From positions 1 through 64,000 of the forward strand of contig CAWHLK010000032.1 of assembly GCA_963829965.1 (NCBI GenBank): a DNA stretch of 64,000 bases, read 5' to 3'. Shown in pieces: positions 37,269 through 47,349 of the stretch (its first letter is position 1; each line of letters opens with the position of its first letter). Both the position numbers and the translations under genes were made by a program. The notes under the pieces are model-generated. The model did no database searches. It saw nothing but the letters and a program-made list of their open reading frames with translations, and was not told the origin of the DNA. The stretch comes from DASXZH01 sp963829965. Lineage in GTDB: Bacteria; Armatimonadota; Fimbriimonadia; Fimbriimonadales; Fimbriimonadaceae.

Positions 37269-38107
37269 TCAGTGTTCTATCACACAGTTATAGCGAACTT
37301 CGACGATATGCTCGGCCCCTGGAGCCAACGTTCGGAAAGGGGCAATCACTCCGCTCTCCACGCAGATGAAATTCGGCGTTCCAAGGTCGGCGATGCCGTG
37401 GTTCGTCCGGGATTCCAGATCACGGCGCCATTGCAGCCATTCGTTGAAATATCCACTCGGTATTCTTGAGTCGAGAGGGTTAGGCTGCTAGCGGCATCGG
37501 GATAAATGCGATCGAACGGGATAGGATGGGGATTGGATGAGTCGGGATCTTGGCAATCGGCCATCCCGTGAGCGTTGTCCAAGTAACGATCTCCAAGGCC
37601 ATGAACCACCGTTGACGACGGGTCCTCAGTCGCCCAGTAGGTATGAATCGCGAGCTGAAACGGCGATTCATGGTCGCCCACGTTGCGAATGGTGGCCTGA
37701 ACGCTTAAGCTGTCGGAAAGCGAATACACCAGCCGACACGAAAACTCAGTGGGGCCATATCCTTCGGGTGACGGCTGGCGGGTGGCGAGGGTCACGGAGG
37801 TATCAGAGTCACCGAAAGCCGAATCCCAGATTGTCGTTCTCGCGCGGCCGTGCTGCGGGTTCAGACTTGTTCCTAAAGGCAGCAGCAAGCCTTTGGCGAA
37901 GTAGGGAAAACAAATTGGGGCGCCGCCTCGGTAAGGCGTCTCGCCATCCACGATCGCCCTCTCGCGGTTTTCAAACACGATAGCTTCGCCGCCCCGCGTC
38001 CAGGAGAGGATTTGGGCGCCGAACGTAGAGACAACAACCTCGTTTTCACTCGAACCTAGGCAGTAAGTCAGGAATCCTTCGGGATGTGTCTGGGTCGTCA
38101 CACTCAT
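37269..38107 (-). CDS. Aldose 1-epimerase / hexose-6-phosphate mutarotase-like protein (frameshift near 37404)
   Basis: The frame from 38107 shows the galactose-mutarotase-like fold: GAQILSWTRGGEAIVFENRE, GGAPICFPYFAKG (substrate His/Arg region GRAR near 85), YGPTEFSCRLVYSLS, and the HTYW motif (AIHTYWATED). One missing A in the AAC run near 37404 moves the C-terminus into a new frame, HGIADLGTPNFICVESGVIA, then PFRTLAPGAEHIVEVRY, ending at 37269. Corrected length is about 279 residues. The family interconverts alpha and beta anomers of hexoses or hexose-6-phosphates in the cytoplasm. Confidence 0.8.
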
Positions 38108-38174
38108 TAATCTCTATTGGACCCGTAATTGAGGCGACCACCGGGCATTTAGGACCGATGCGAAAGAATGTTTG

Positions 38175-39209
38175 CTAACATCCTAGGCAGTCCGCGATGC
38201 AGCAGCCTGTTTCCGCGCACTGGCATGCGCAGCATCCGGCATTGCAACAGTCGCAGCAGCCATCACAACAGGCGCCGCCACCGCCGCCGCGGCAGCCGCA
38301 ACGATCGGCGCAGGTCTGGCGATAGGGTTGGTGAGCCTGTTGGCGATAGCCTCTATTCCACCGGCCCATGGGGAGCACCGAGCCGGAATGAAGGACGGGC
38401 GCAAGGTTTGTTCTTAGTCGAGAGCAGAAAAGGGCTTTTCGTTCCTCGTCGATGGGCAAGTCTCGAATGTGGCTCAACATCTCCTGCTGTTTGCTCTTAA
38501 GATCGTCGATAGCCTCCTCATTGCTGATGCGGGCCGCGGTTAGGGCGTTAAAGGCGCCCTTCTTCGTGTCCTCATCGCGGTCTTGAATCGCGTCGACCAG
38601 GTAGGCGATTTCGCCAAAGACAGCACCCAGGCTCGCCATGGTTTCAGTGGTTTCTCGATCCGCGCCGATCCTTACCGCGCCATGGCGGAAAATGAGGCGG
38701 CTTGCCCTCGCGGTCGGCTCTGCAAGCCTTTCCATTGTTGGCGCGGTTTCGCGCTCCCGTTCGACCTGAAGCGAGATCAGCCCCTTCAGATCTTCGAGCG
38801 GGAAGTTCGAACTCTTGAGCGTGCGGCTGGCCTTGCGGAACTCGCGCGAATAGAGCCGGCCGAGCAGCCGGAAAAGTTTGGAGCCGGTGTCTTGGATGTG
38901 GTCCAGCACCTTGAACTCGGCGAGGACGATGTTTGCGGTGGCGGCGTACTGCAGCGTCCAGGGAATCTGGCCCGCCTGGGGAATCGCGAGACAATTTCGG
39001 GAAATAAAGGCGGGCGCGAAGGAGGTTTTGGGCGATTCCAAAGCGGCCAAGACTTCGCCGAGGAAAACCGCGTCGTAGTTGAGCAGCACGCGCGACTTCT
39101 GGCCGTAAAGCCGCCCCATCGTTTTGCATGTGCCGCAGTAGTGAAGACGCTGAAGCTCTTTCTGGGCGGAATCCTTATTGCAGGAACATGCCCGCATCAA
39201 TCCAAACAT
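38175..39209 (-). CDS. DUF5685-family protein with Cys-rich C-terminus
   Basis: 344 residues: an N-terminal cysteine pair region (MRACSCNKDSA; HYCGTCKTMGRLYG), a helical middle (FKVLDHIQDTGSKLFRLLGR; GEIAYLVDAIQDRDEDTKKG), and a C-terminal tail with 17 Cys in about 45 residues (ACCDGCCDCCNAGCCACQC). Family members are known but their function is not. The tail could bind metals or serve as a precursor to modified cysteines. The alternative frame over the tail (Ala-rich) is a shadow. Confidence 0.75.
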   Translation of the reverse strand: MFGLMRACSCNKDSAQKELQRLHYCGTCKTMGRLYGQKSRVLLNYDAVFLGEVLAALESPKTSFAPAFISRNCLAIPQAGQIPWTLQYAATANIVLAEFKVLDHIQDTGSKLFRLLGRLYSREFRKASRTLKSSNFPLEDLKGLISLQVERERETAPTMERLAEPTARASRLIFRHGAVRIGADRETTETMASLGAVFGEIAYLVDAIQDRDEDTKKGAFNALTAARISNEEAIDDLKSKQQEMLSHIRDLPIDEERKALFCSRLRTNLAPVLHSGSVLPMGRWNRGYRQQAHQPYRQTCADRCGCRGGGGGACCDGCCDCCNAGCCACQCAETGCCIADCLGC

Positions 39210-39292
39210 TTCGCTGGTTTACCTCCCCACTAGGGCGAGAATCTGTAATTTCACTGCGTTTTGAGTAAATGGCTTATCGCTTCCATTGGGAC

Positions 39293-39321
39293 TTGTCTAG
39301 TACACAATGTTCGGTTATAAT
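39293..39321 (+). promoter_or_regulatory. Sigma-70-type promoter of the GH99-like gene
   Basis: TTGTCT at 39293-39298, a 17-base spacer, and TATAAT at 39316-39321. Expected start of transcription is about 39328, giving a 60-base leader to ATG 39389 (AAGGAAG about 4 bases before). Confidence 0.65.
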
Positions 39322-39388
39322 AGCGGTCTGGGTTCACCCCGCCGGCACCGGCGTAAGGCATTGCAGCCTTGACCTCTCGAAGGAAGCA

Positions 39389-42300
39389 ATGCGTACACAA
39401 TTCAGTTTCTCCCGCATCCGGCTGTTTGCCCGGAAACTAAATTCGGTCGGAGCCAAGCCGCCGCGAACCCAAAATAACGCGCGTCCAAGTAAGCTATGGG
39501 CTATGCGATTCCGCCTTTACAGCTTCATTGCTTTAATGCTTGCGGCATGTACAGGGTTCGGACAGGTCGGCAGTGTCAGCACTGGTTCGCAGAAGGCTTA
39601 CGTTCCTCCGGTGGTCACGGCAAATAACGATTCACCTGGCGTGTCTGCTTTCTACTACTCGTGGTGGGTCGGCAACCAGTGGGGCGCCAATACGCAGTTT
39701 CTACCCGAGCTTGGAAACTACGATTCGGGGTCGCCGGCGGTAATCAATCAGCACATGATCTGGGCAAAGCAGGCGGGGCTTAACTCACTCATTTATTCAT
39801 GGTGGGGCCAAAGCACGGTACCGATCAGCCTTCGAACGGACGCTCACCTTCTTCCCGTCATGCAGGCGGCCGCTCCCCAGGGCATTCAAATCATCCCGTA
39901 TATCGACGTTTACGCCGGGCGAACCCAGGCATCCATTTCGAGCGACGTCGGATATCTGCTAAACAAAATTGGAACCCAGCCCAACCTTTATAGGTCGACG
40001 AGGGCGACGCCGTTCTTCGCAGCAGGGCAGCCGCGTCCCGTGTTCATGATGTACATCTCGGTGTTTGACAACACCGCATGGAACCCCGCCGACTATACGG
40101 CGATGAACGATTACATCCATAACACCTATGGGGCAATCATGCTCGTCAACAATGCCAACCCGCAGTTGGAAGATCCGACCTGGGTTACCGTCGGCCACTT
40201 CGACGGCATCATCGAATACAGCATCGTTCCCACGAATAACGACAGCGTCTGGATGATCGGTTCCTTGCCTCCAAACGCTTGGTATGTTCCCACGGTTACG
40301 CCCGGCTTCGATGCCTTTCGGAGCAAAGGTTGGACAGGAATCACTCCACGCGACGACGGGGAGACCTTCTCCGCCGCAATGGCCAGGAGCCTGGGAATCA
40401 ACGCCTCCACGCCGCTCATGACCATCACAAGTTTCAATGAGTGGACGGAATCGACTCAGATCGAACCCGACGGTCCCGGTGTGGCCTCGGATGGGTTTGT
40501 CTACGAAACTTACGATCCTTTGCCTGCGAATGGGTACCTGGCGATGACGAACGCCTATGCCGGCCAGGCAGCCGCTTACACTTCCTATGACTACTCGTCA
40601 ACAAACACGATCACTACCGCGCCAGATCAAGCGAGTATAGGTCTCTACCAAAACAGCTTAGGGCCCAACTCCTACACGGATATCGATAATCCGTCAGGTC
40701 CTGCCTACGAAATCTCTTCCGGAAGCCTGTTCATGTACTTCCAGATGGATAAGCACTTCTTGCCCCCAACTCCGGGGCCGGTGACGATATCGGTCGACTA
40801 CTACGACACCGCCGACTCGTCCCGATTTCGGGTCGATTGGGACGGGGGCACGGGCGCGGTCGAAGAAAACTCTCCCTCGGTCACATGCAAGGGCACGCTG
40901 AAATGGAGAACGGCGATTTTCTCCGTGCCTGACATCAATGTCGATGGCACAATGCACGACTACCAGGACTTCCGGATTCATAACCTGGCCGGTAACCCCC
41001 AAATAGGCCGCGTCTCCGTAACAAGAGACCGCGGAACGGGAGCGGGAACCGTCGTGGACGGAAACGGCAATCCTATCAGCGCGGCCCTCGTCCAGGTCAC
41101 GGATTCCACAGGATATGTGTACGGGTCCGTAAACACGAACTCCACGGGTAACTATTCGGTTCCGGGGCTGCCTCCCGGAACCTTCACCTTCACGGCAACC
41201 GCTCCTGGCTACCTTCCGAACTCGGCTTCAAACGTCGCCATCGCAATCAACACCACCACTGCAGTTCCGCTCGCCCTCACCCTGAATGCGGGAACCCTAT
41301 CCGGCAACGTTACCGACTCCAATGGGAATCCAATCTTGGGCGCAAGCATCGCGGTTCAAAACACCCAGGGATCCAATGTTTCTATCTCGACTACGGATGT
41401 GAACGGTTACTACTCCATCTCCGCCGTCCCCGTGGGGACGTACACAACGGTGGTTTCCGCTGCTGGCTTTAACCCTTCATCCAATCCAACCACGGTCACA
41501 CTTGATACGACAACGACCTTGAATGCGGCACTCGCACCGCTCGTGGGCTCCATCAGTGGGACGGTATCGGATCAAAACGGCAGCCCGCTGCAAAACGCTT
41601 TGGTGAACGTGACGGATCAATCGGGAGACTTGATCGCCCAAGCGAATACCGACGTTAATGGGATCTACAACTTCATCGATCTATCCCCATTGCCCTATAA
41701 CATCACCGTTTCGCTAACGGGCTATATCACCGCGACCTTCCCGATGGCCGTCGTTGCTAACGAAGTTCTGCCGGAGGCGACGACACTCCAGATCATCACC
41801 GGCTCGGCTACTGGGAACGTCACCGATTCGAATGGGATTCCCATCGCAGGAGTCATGATTTCGCTCTCTAGTGCGACCAATTCATTCATGGCGACGACGA
41901 CGACCGATGTTAACGGAAACTTCGTCTTTAAAGCTCTCGACCCCGGGTCTTATTCAGCAACCTATTCGGTGGCTGGATATTCGCCGGTGGTCCAGAGCAA
42001 CATCGTGGTTATGGGTGGAGTTTCGACTCCGCTGACCCAGACTCTTCAGATCACGCCCGGCGCGGCATTCGGAAGCGTCACCGATGGCTCCGGAAATGCC
42101 CTCGCGGGAGTATCGGTTTCGCTGGAAAACTCGGCCAACTCCGTTGCCACCGCAACGACAAATGCGACCGGCGGGTTTGTTTTCAACAACCTCGTTCCGG
42201 GCCAGTATTCTGCGACTTTCCAGGATAGCGGTTACAATCCAGTGACCGAGCCAGTGGTGATTACCGCGGGGAGCTCGGCGAATCTCAATGCCACGCTCCA

Positions 42301-43360
42301 ACTCATAGTTGGCTCGGCGTCCGGCAATGTTGTGGACCAAAACCAGAACCCGCTAAGCGGGGTGTCTGTCTCGTTCACATTGAGCAGCCAGTCAACTTCC
42401 CAAACGGCGACCTCCGATTCCAATGGGAACTTCACCTGCGCGAATCTTCTACCGGGGCAATACTCGGTTTCGTACCAGTTGCAAGGCTACGCAGGGGTCG
42501 TTCAGAACTCGGTCAGCATAACCGGCAACAACACGACCCAGGTGAGCGCGAGTCTTCAACTCATCGTCGGATCGATTTCGGGCAACGTCACCGATTCCAA
42601 TGGAAACATCCTGCCCGGGGTTTCGGTGTCCATTACCGGAAGTTCTAATGCGGTGGCAGGGACGGCCACGACCGATTCCAGCGGCAACTACACGGTCAAT
42701 AATCTTGTACCGGGAACGTATTCCGCCAACTTCCAAGATGCCGGCTTCGCACCCGTCGTTCAAACAGGAATCGTAGTTGCAGGAAACGCGGCGACAACGT
42801 CGAATGCTGCGCTTAACTCGATTATTGGGGTCATAACCGGCCTCGTGACGGACGTCAACGGAAATCCGTTGAGCGACGTCACGGTCACATTCTCAAATCG
42901 CGGAGCATCGACGCCAACTTCCACTACAACGGGCGCGACAGGAACCTACTCCTGCGGTGGCCTTGTTGCCGGCCAATATTCGGCCACGTTCCAGGCGCCC
43001 GGCTATACCAACTCCGCTGTTGCTAATATTGCAGTTGTTGGTGGCGGCACCACGACTACGAACGCGACGCTCGCGTTCGTCGGCGCCTATCCTCTGCCTG
43101 CGATTAGCTCGCTTACACCCACCTCGGTCAACTGGGGCGGCTCCGGATTTACGCTGACGATAACCGGCTCGAACTTCACTCCTGCTTCCTGCGTGAAATG
43201 GAGCGGCAAGGGCTTGCCCACCACTTACATTTCGCCAACCCAGCTCCAGGCTTCGGTTTCGTCAGTCTGGTACGCCATCAAGAAGGTGGCGGCGATCACC
43301 GTCACCAATCCGAAACCAGGGGGTGGCACTTCGGGCGGCTTGAACTTAACCGTGGACTAA
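39389..43360 (+). CDS. GH99-like secreted protein with eight carboxypeptidase-regulatory-like repeats
   Basis: ATG 39389 has a promoter and an AAGGAAG site. ATG 39503 is an alternative that puts the lipobox segment (LYSFIALMLAACTGFGQ) at the N-terminus. The catalytic-like part (YYSWWVGNQWGANTQFLPEL; LNSLIYSWWGQ) resembles GH71/GH99-type barrels. A jelly-roll-like region follows (YFQMDKHFLPPTPGPVTISV). Then come eight units of about 85 residues of the CarboxypepD-regulatory type (GNVTDSNGNPILGASIAVQN and variants), and a final IPT/TIG-like domain (ISSLTPTSVNWGGSGFTLTI). Overall about 1,320 residues. It is probably a surface-anchored lipoprotein acting on alpha-mannans or related polymers, a guess from fold. 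Confidence 0.75.
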   Translation: MRTQFSFSRIRLFARKLNSVGAKPPRTQNNARPSKLWAMRFRLYSFIALMLAACTGFGQVGSVSTGSQKAYVPPVVTANNDSPGVSAFYYSWWVGNQWGANTQFLPELGNYDSGSPAVINQHMIWAKQAGLNSLIYSWWGQSTVPISLRTDAHLLPVMQAAAPQGIQIIPYIDVYAGRTQASISSDVGYLLNKIGTQPNLYRSTRATPFFAAGQPRPVFMMYISVFDNTAWNPADYTAMNDYIHNTYGAIMLVNNANPQLEDPTWVTVGHFDGIIEYSIVPTNNDSVWMIGSLPPNAWYVPTVTPGFDAFRSKGWTGITPRDDGETFSAAMARSLGINASTPLMTITSFNEWTESTQIEPDGPGVASDGFVYETYDPLPANGYLAMTNAYAGQAAAYTSYDYSSTNTITTAPDQASIGLYQNSLGPNSYTDIDNPSGPAYEISSGSLFMYFQMDKHFLPPTPGPVTISVDYYDTADSSRFRVDWDGGTGAVEENSPSVTCKGTLKWRTAIFSVPDINVDGTMHDYQDFRIHNLAGNPQIGRVSVTRDRGTGAGTVVDGNGNPISAALVQVTDSTGYVYGSVNTNSTGNYSVPGLPPGTFTFTATAPGYLPNSASNVAIAINTTTAVPLALTLNAGTLSGNVTDSNGNPILGASIAVQNTQGSNVSISTTDVNGYYSISAVPVGTYTTVVSAAGFNPSSNPTTVTLDTTTTLNAALAPLVGSISGTVSDQNGSPLQNALVNVTDQSGDLIAQANTDVNGIYNFIDLSPLPYNITVSLTGYITATFPMAVVANEVLPEATTLQIITGSATGNVTDSNGIPIAGVMISLSSATNSFMATTTTDVNGNFVFKALDPGSYSATYSVAGYSPVVQSNIVVMGGVSTPLTQTLQITPGAAFGSVTDGSGNALAGVSVSLENSANSVATATTNATGGFVFNNLVPGQYSATFQDSGYNPVTEPVVITAGSSANLNATLQLIVGSASGNVVDQNQNPLSGVSVSFTLSSQSTSQTATSDSNGNFTCANLLPGQYSVSYQLQGYAGVVQNSVSITGNNTTQVSASLQLIVGSISGNVTDSNGNILPGVSVSITGSSNAVAGTATTDSSGNYTVNNLVPGTYSANFQDAGFAPVVQTGIVVAGNAATTSNAALNSIIGVITGLVTDVNGNPLSDVTVTFSNRGASTPTSTTTGATGTYSCGGLVAGQYSATFQAPGYTNSAVANIAVVGGGTTTTNATLAFVGAYPLPAISSLTPTSVNWGGSGFTLTITGSNFTPASCVKWSGKGLPTTYISPTQLQASVSSVWYAIKKVAAITVTNPKPGGGTSGGLNLTVD

Positions 43361-43396
43361 CCGGGCCAAGTCTGGGATAAAGCGGATATCTCGGAC

Positions 43397-45238
43397 CTAC
43401 GGCTTCACGGTAACTTGCTTCGTCAGCGTCGAGCCAGTGGATGTTTTGAACGTGAGAGTTACTACCTCCGTGGCCGTGACTTTGCTTATTTTGAGAGTTC
43501 CTGAGACAGTTGTGCCATTCGAGGCAACGGCCGCACTGGCATTTTGGATTACCAGGGTGTTGGAACTGCTTATGGTTAAAGCTACGCCGCCTGCGGCCGC
43601 CTTGCCGTCCAGAACCACCGTGTAGGCATCGCTACTGGCAGTAGAAGCGGTTACCGTTTGAGCTAGGCTCACGCTGAGGATCGCGGGTGGATATTCCGGG
43701 ATGGAAGCCGTGCGCACCACACCTACCCCTTTCCCTTGAAAGTTGATGTTCTTTGCCGTGCTGACCGGGCTCGTATTGACCTGGGTGGTGACGGTTTGGC
43801 TCCCAGCCGGGATCATGACAGATTCGGTGGCTATCCCATTGGAAAAAGTGCCGCCGCTAACTTCCAGAGCCACCTGAACGGCGGTCGTAGTCTTCAGATT
43901 CGTCCCAACGGTGAGGGTGAAGGATGCGCCGCTCTTTACTGCGGAAGGGCCTGTCAGGGCGCTGAACAGAGTGCCCTGTCCGATTACGAAAAGGTAGCAT
44001 TTATAAGGCACCTGCGGCCTTCCGCCCGGGCTTACCATAATGGGGGCGGCTACCTCGGTACCCTCATTGTGGGGGGAAATGCCGAGTGCCCCCGGTCCCC
44101 CTCCCGCAAGCAATCCAATTCCCGCCGCTTCTTGACCGAATAGGTCATCGTTGCCGTCGTCGGGATCAAAGGAATAGAACATCACCTGATTCGAGGAGAG
44201 GTTATCGAGGAGTTCTATTCCCAAGGCATCGCCCCAAATCCCGTCGATGGCATAGCCAGTGCTCTTGTTCCAGTTAAGCTTCCCGCCGCTAACGCTGGCT
44301 ACAAAGCTTCCCTGTCCAACACCATTAAATAGGGTGCCCCAAGCATATGCGCTACCAGGGCTCTCGGCTTCACCATGCCAGGCGTAACCCTTTATCCCGC
44401 CCACTTCCCAGACCTTCGAAAATGACGTGTTGTAGCATTCCACCGAGGAGAGAACCGTCCCGCCTGACACCGTAATGGTGTTCAGATAGAGGTTTCCCGC
44501 GGGATCGAAGTTGCCTCCGCCAAAGGAATAGGTATAGGTGCTGTTCGCAGTGTCAGCGAGGTCTTTTTCAAATAACACGTCCCCGTTTGTAGGGCTAAGC
44601 ACAACGGCATGGGCGCCGATCGGCAAGTTTTTGGAGTTGAGATCGAATCCTAGGATCGAACACCTTCCAGTAGAGTCGATTACAACGGAGCTTTCAGAGA
44701 TCGGCACATCGACCAGGAACTCCTGGACGCCTGTGCGAGAAAACTTCATGTATTGGTCCGAGGAATCCGTCGCCTGCGTTGCGAGATAGACGTTGTTGGA
44801 GGCATCGGTACCTAGCCCCAGGCCGAATTGGGAATCGCTTCCAACTGGGGGGATCGGTTTGGAAAAGAGGAGCGTTCCACTTGAGTTCCAGCCGGCCAGA
44901 GTCTCGGTGGGAAGGCTAGTCCCTTGGACCTGATCATACTGCAGGAACATGTCGCCTAGGCTGTCCAGAGCAAATCCGGTGGGTGATTTACCGGGCAACG
45001 ATAGGGTTTTTAGGAGCGAGCCATAACTATCATATTTGTTGACGTAGATCTCTTCGGACTCTGTAATCACCAGGTAAACGTTGCCCGAGCTGTCGAAGCG
45101 GGTGATGGTTCCGAGCACGAGTTCGTTGGGGTCTGTAAGGAGTTTTGTCCAACGCAAAACCCAGTTGTCCTGCGCTGCTCCAAGGGCACAGACTGCGCCC
45201 ACGAGCAAGATAGAAAGCACGAATCGATAGATATTCAA
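43397..45238 (-). CDS. Secreted propeller-type protein related to the 30-35 kb paralogues
   Basis: TTG 45238 is the likely start: AAGGAG lies 5 bases before it and the signal peptide follows (FVLSILLVGAVCALGAAQ). About 613 residues: propeller-like repeats (SSGNVYLVITESEEIYVNKY; GLGTDASNNVYLATQATDS) then one Ig-like unit (GPSAVKSGASFTLTVGTNLK), ending LTKQVTVKP. It resembles the duplicated pair at 30.1 and 32.6 kb and probably belongs to the same surface-protein family. It is convergent with the GH99-like gene. Confidence 0.7.
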   Translation of the reverse strand: MNIYRFVLSILLVGAVCALGAAQDNWVLRWTKLLTDPNELVLGTITRFDSSGNVYLVITESEEIYVNKYDSYGSLLKTLSLPGKSPTGFALDSLGDMFLQYDQVQGTSLPTETLAGWNSSGTLLFSKPIPPVGSDSQFGLGLGTDASNNVYLATQATDSSDQYMKFSRTGVQEFLVDVPISESSVVIDSTGRCSILGFDLNSKNLPIGAHAVVLSPTNGDVLFEKDLADTANSTYTYSFGGGNFDPAGNLYLNTITVSGGTVLSSVECYNTSFSKVWEVGGIKGYAWHGEAESPGSAYAWGTLFNGVGQGSFVASVSGGKLNWNKSTGYAIDGIWGDALGIELLDNLSSNQVMFYSFDPDDGNDDLFGQEAAGIGLLAGGGPGALGISPHNEGTEVAAPIMVSPGGRPQVPYKCYLFVIGQGTLFSALTGPSAVKSGASFTLTVGTNLKTTTAVQVALEVSGGTFSNGIATESVMIPAGSQTVTTQVNTSPVSTAKNINFQGKGVGVVRTASIPEYPPAILSVSLAQTVTASTASSDAYTVVLDGKAAAGGVALTISSSNTLVIQNASAAVASNGTTVSGTLKISKVTATEVVTLTFKTSTGSTLTKQVTVKP

Positions 45239-45356
45239 GTGAACTCCTTCAGCTAACTCTAACACATTAGCGCGAATCTTGCGGCGTCATGGCGCTCAGG
45301 CGGCATTACTATGACGAGGTGGTAGAACGGATAGAAATGAACCCTTCTATACAAAG

Positions 45357-47198
45357 ATGATCACGTCCTTTTTACTCTTATACGCCGTTCAATCTCAGCC
45401 GATTAAAATCACGGACGAACCCCTCTGCCCCGGGCGAATCAACCCGATGCAGTACGGCCAGTTCATTGAATACCTTTGCGATCTTGTGCCCTCCATGTGG
45501 GCGGAAAAGCTTTACGATCCGAGCTTCGAAGGGCTCACACCTTATAAATTCGTTTTCCTGAAGGAAACCGATTTTAAGGAAAAGCCCTGGTATCCGTTTG
45601 GTGAACCCAATAGGCTAAAGATCGAGCAGGACAAGACAAGTTCCATCGGCGGCCCTGCCAGCGAGCGGATCAAACTCACGGACGGAACGCCCTGCGAAGG
45701 CGGCATCGCTCAAGACGGCCTGTCTTTAAACAAGGGCGTCGCATGCAAGTTTTCGATTTATACCCGCGGGCTGACGAACACGACCCTCTATGTACGGCTC
45801 TTTCACGGCCCGAACCAATACGCGTCGGCCTCTTTACCGGTAAGCACCGAATGGAGCAAGGTGCAGGCCCTGCTGACACCGACGGCAACCGATCCGGAGG
45901 CCAAAATCGCGATCACGTTCAAAGGCCCCGGCACTCTTTGGTTGGACAGCGCCTCCTTCATGCCGCAGGACGCGGTCGGTGGATGGAGAAAAGACGTGGT
46001 CAAGGTCTTGACCGATCTCAAACCCGGCGTCATCCGCGTGGGCGGCAGTGTCATGGACGACGCCAATCTCGGTTCCTTCGAATGGAAGGACACGATCGGT
46101 GATCCGGATAGGCGTGCGCCTTTTACCGCCTGGGGCGGATTGCAGACCCCCGGCGCGGGGCTGGAAGAGGTTGTGCAGCTTATTCAAAGAGTTGGCGCAG
46201 AGCCGCTGATTTGCGTTCGATACGAAAAGAAAACCCCAAAAGACGCGGCCGAAGAGGTCGAGTACTTCAACGGATCGGTGGATACACCCATGGGCGCGCT
46301 ACGGGCGAAGAACGGCCATCCCAAGCCGTACGGGATCAAGTATTGGCAAGTGGGCAACGAGCGGTGGGGAGAAGCCTATTGGCACGCGGTACCCGATTTT
46401 TGCAAGGCGATGCGGGCGGTCGATCCCTCCATTAAGCTCTTGTCCAGTTTCCCAAGCGAGGAGTACGTAAAGATCGCAGGACAAGACCTGGACTTCATGT
46501 GCCCCCACCAATATGACGTCGAGAATCTCACCGGCAGCAAGCGGGAACTGGACGATGTCCGCCGCATGATCCGTGAGTTGGGAGGCGGACGAGACCTAAA
46601 GGTTGGAGTCACCGAATGGAACACGACGGCCGGCGACGCCGGCCCCATGCGGTCCAAGCTTTGGACCCTCAAGAACGCGCTGGACTGTTCCCGTTATCAC
46701 AACCTACTTCACCGCGAAGCCGATCTTGTCCAGATCGCGAACCGGTCGAACCTTACCAACAGCTTTTGCTCGGGGATCATTCAGACGAGCAGGAGCGGAC
46801 TCTACCTGACGCCGACCTATTACGCGCAGTGGCTGTACTCCAACCTGGCGGGCACGCGGCCTTTAAAGATCGAATCTGCAACCCCGGACCTCGACATGAG
46901 CGCGACACTTTCCGAGGATGGGAAGTGGTTGACGCTCTTCACAGTCAACGAATCCCTGAAACCGGTTGTTCAGCCGCTTGACCTTTCCGCATTCCGCAAG
47001 CTAGATCCCTCCGCCGAGGTGTGGACGCTAACCGACCGCCATGCAGCCGGCGAGCCGGACGTTTCCAACTCGTTTTCCGAGCCGGCGAGGGTGTCGCCGG
47101 TGAAATCGAGCCTTTCAAATGTTGGACCGGCACTGGGGTACACGTTTCCTGCGATTTCTTTGACCGTGCTTCAGTTCAAAATCGGCGCGTTGCGATGA
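45357..47198 (+). CDS. GH51 alpha-L-arabinofuranosidase
   Basis: 613 residues with a short N-terminal hydrophobic stretch. The (beta/alpha)8 barrel shows GVIRVGGSVMDDANLGSFEW, the acid/base Glu in KYWQVGNERWGEAYW (about residue 334), and the nucleophile Glu in GVTEWNTTAG (about 419). A beta-sandwich at each end is usual for GH51. The substrates are arabinans and arabinoxylan side chains. Together with GH43 and GH78 it fits degradation of pectic side chains. TATACA lies close upstream of the ATG. Confidence 0.88.
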   Translation: MITSFLLLYAVQSQPIKITDEPLCPGRINPMQYGQFIEYLCDLVPSMWAEKLYDPSFEGLTPYKFVFLKETDFKEKPWYPFGEPNRLKIEQDKTSSIGGPASERIKLTDGTPCEGGIAQDGLSLNKGVACKFSIYTRGLTNTTLYVRLFHGPNQYASASLPVSTEWSKVQALLTPTATDPEAKIAITFKGPGTLWLDSASFMPQDAVGGWRKDVVKVLTDLKPGVIRVGGSVMDDANLGSFEWKDTIGDPDRRAPFTAWGGLQTPGAGLEEVVQLIQRVGAEPLICVRYEKKTPKDAAEEVEYFNGSVDTPMGALRAKNGHPKPYGIKYWQVGNERWGEAYWHAVPDFCKAMRAVDPSIKLLSSFPSEEYVKIAGQDLDFMCPHQYDVENLTGSKRELDDVRRMIRELGGGRDLKVGVTEWNTTAGDAGPMRSKLWTLKNALDCSRYHNLLHREADLVQIANRSNLTNSFCSGIIQTSRSGLYLTPTYYAQWLYSNLAGTRPLKIESATPDLDMSATLSEDGKWLTLFTVNESLKPVVQPLDLSAFRKLDPSAEVWTLTDRHAAGEPDVSNSFSEPARVSPVKSSLSNVGPALGYTFPAISLTVLQFKIGALR

Positions 47199-47349
47199 CT
47201 TGGGACATACAAATGCTTAGCCAGAAACGTGTCCAGCGAGCTCATACATGTAAGGCTGGAGCGCCCCTCGAGTCTGCCAAGGATCAGGCATAAAGACACG
47301 GTCCACTCTCGGAGTTAGGCATAAGGAATATTGCGCTAATATCTAAGCA

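Noticed and set aside
38183..38404. Ala-rich alternative frame over the Cys-rich tail
   Set aside because: The Cys-rich frame is continuous with the DUF5685 protein. The Ala-rich one begins inside it with no signals.
41040..43080. Tandem repeats as a possible CRISPR array
   Set aside because: The units are about 255 bases, protein-coding and divergent, without uniform spacers.
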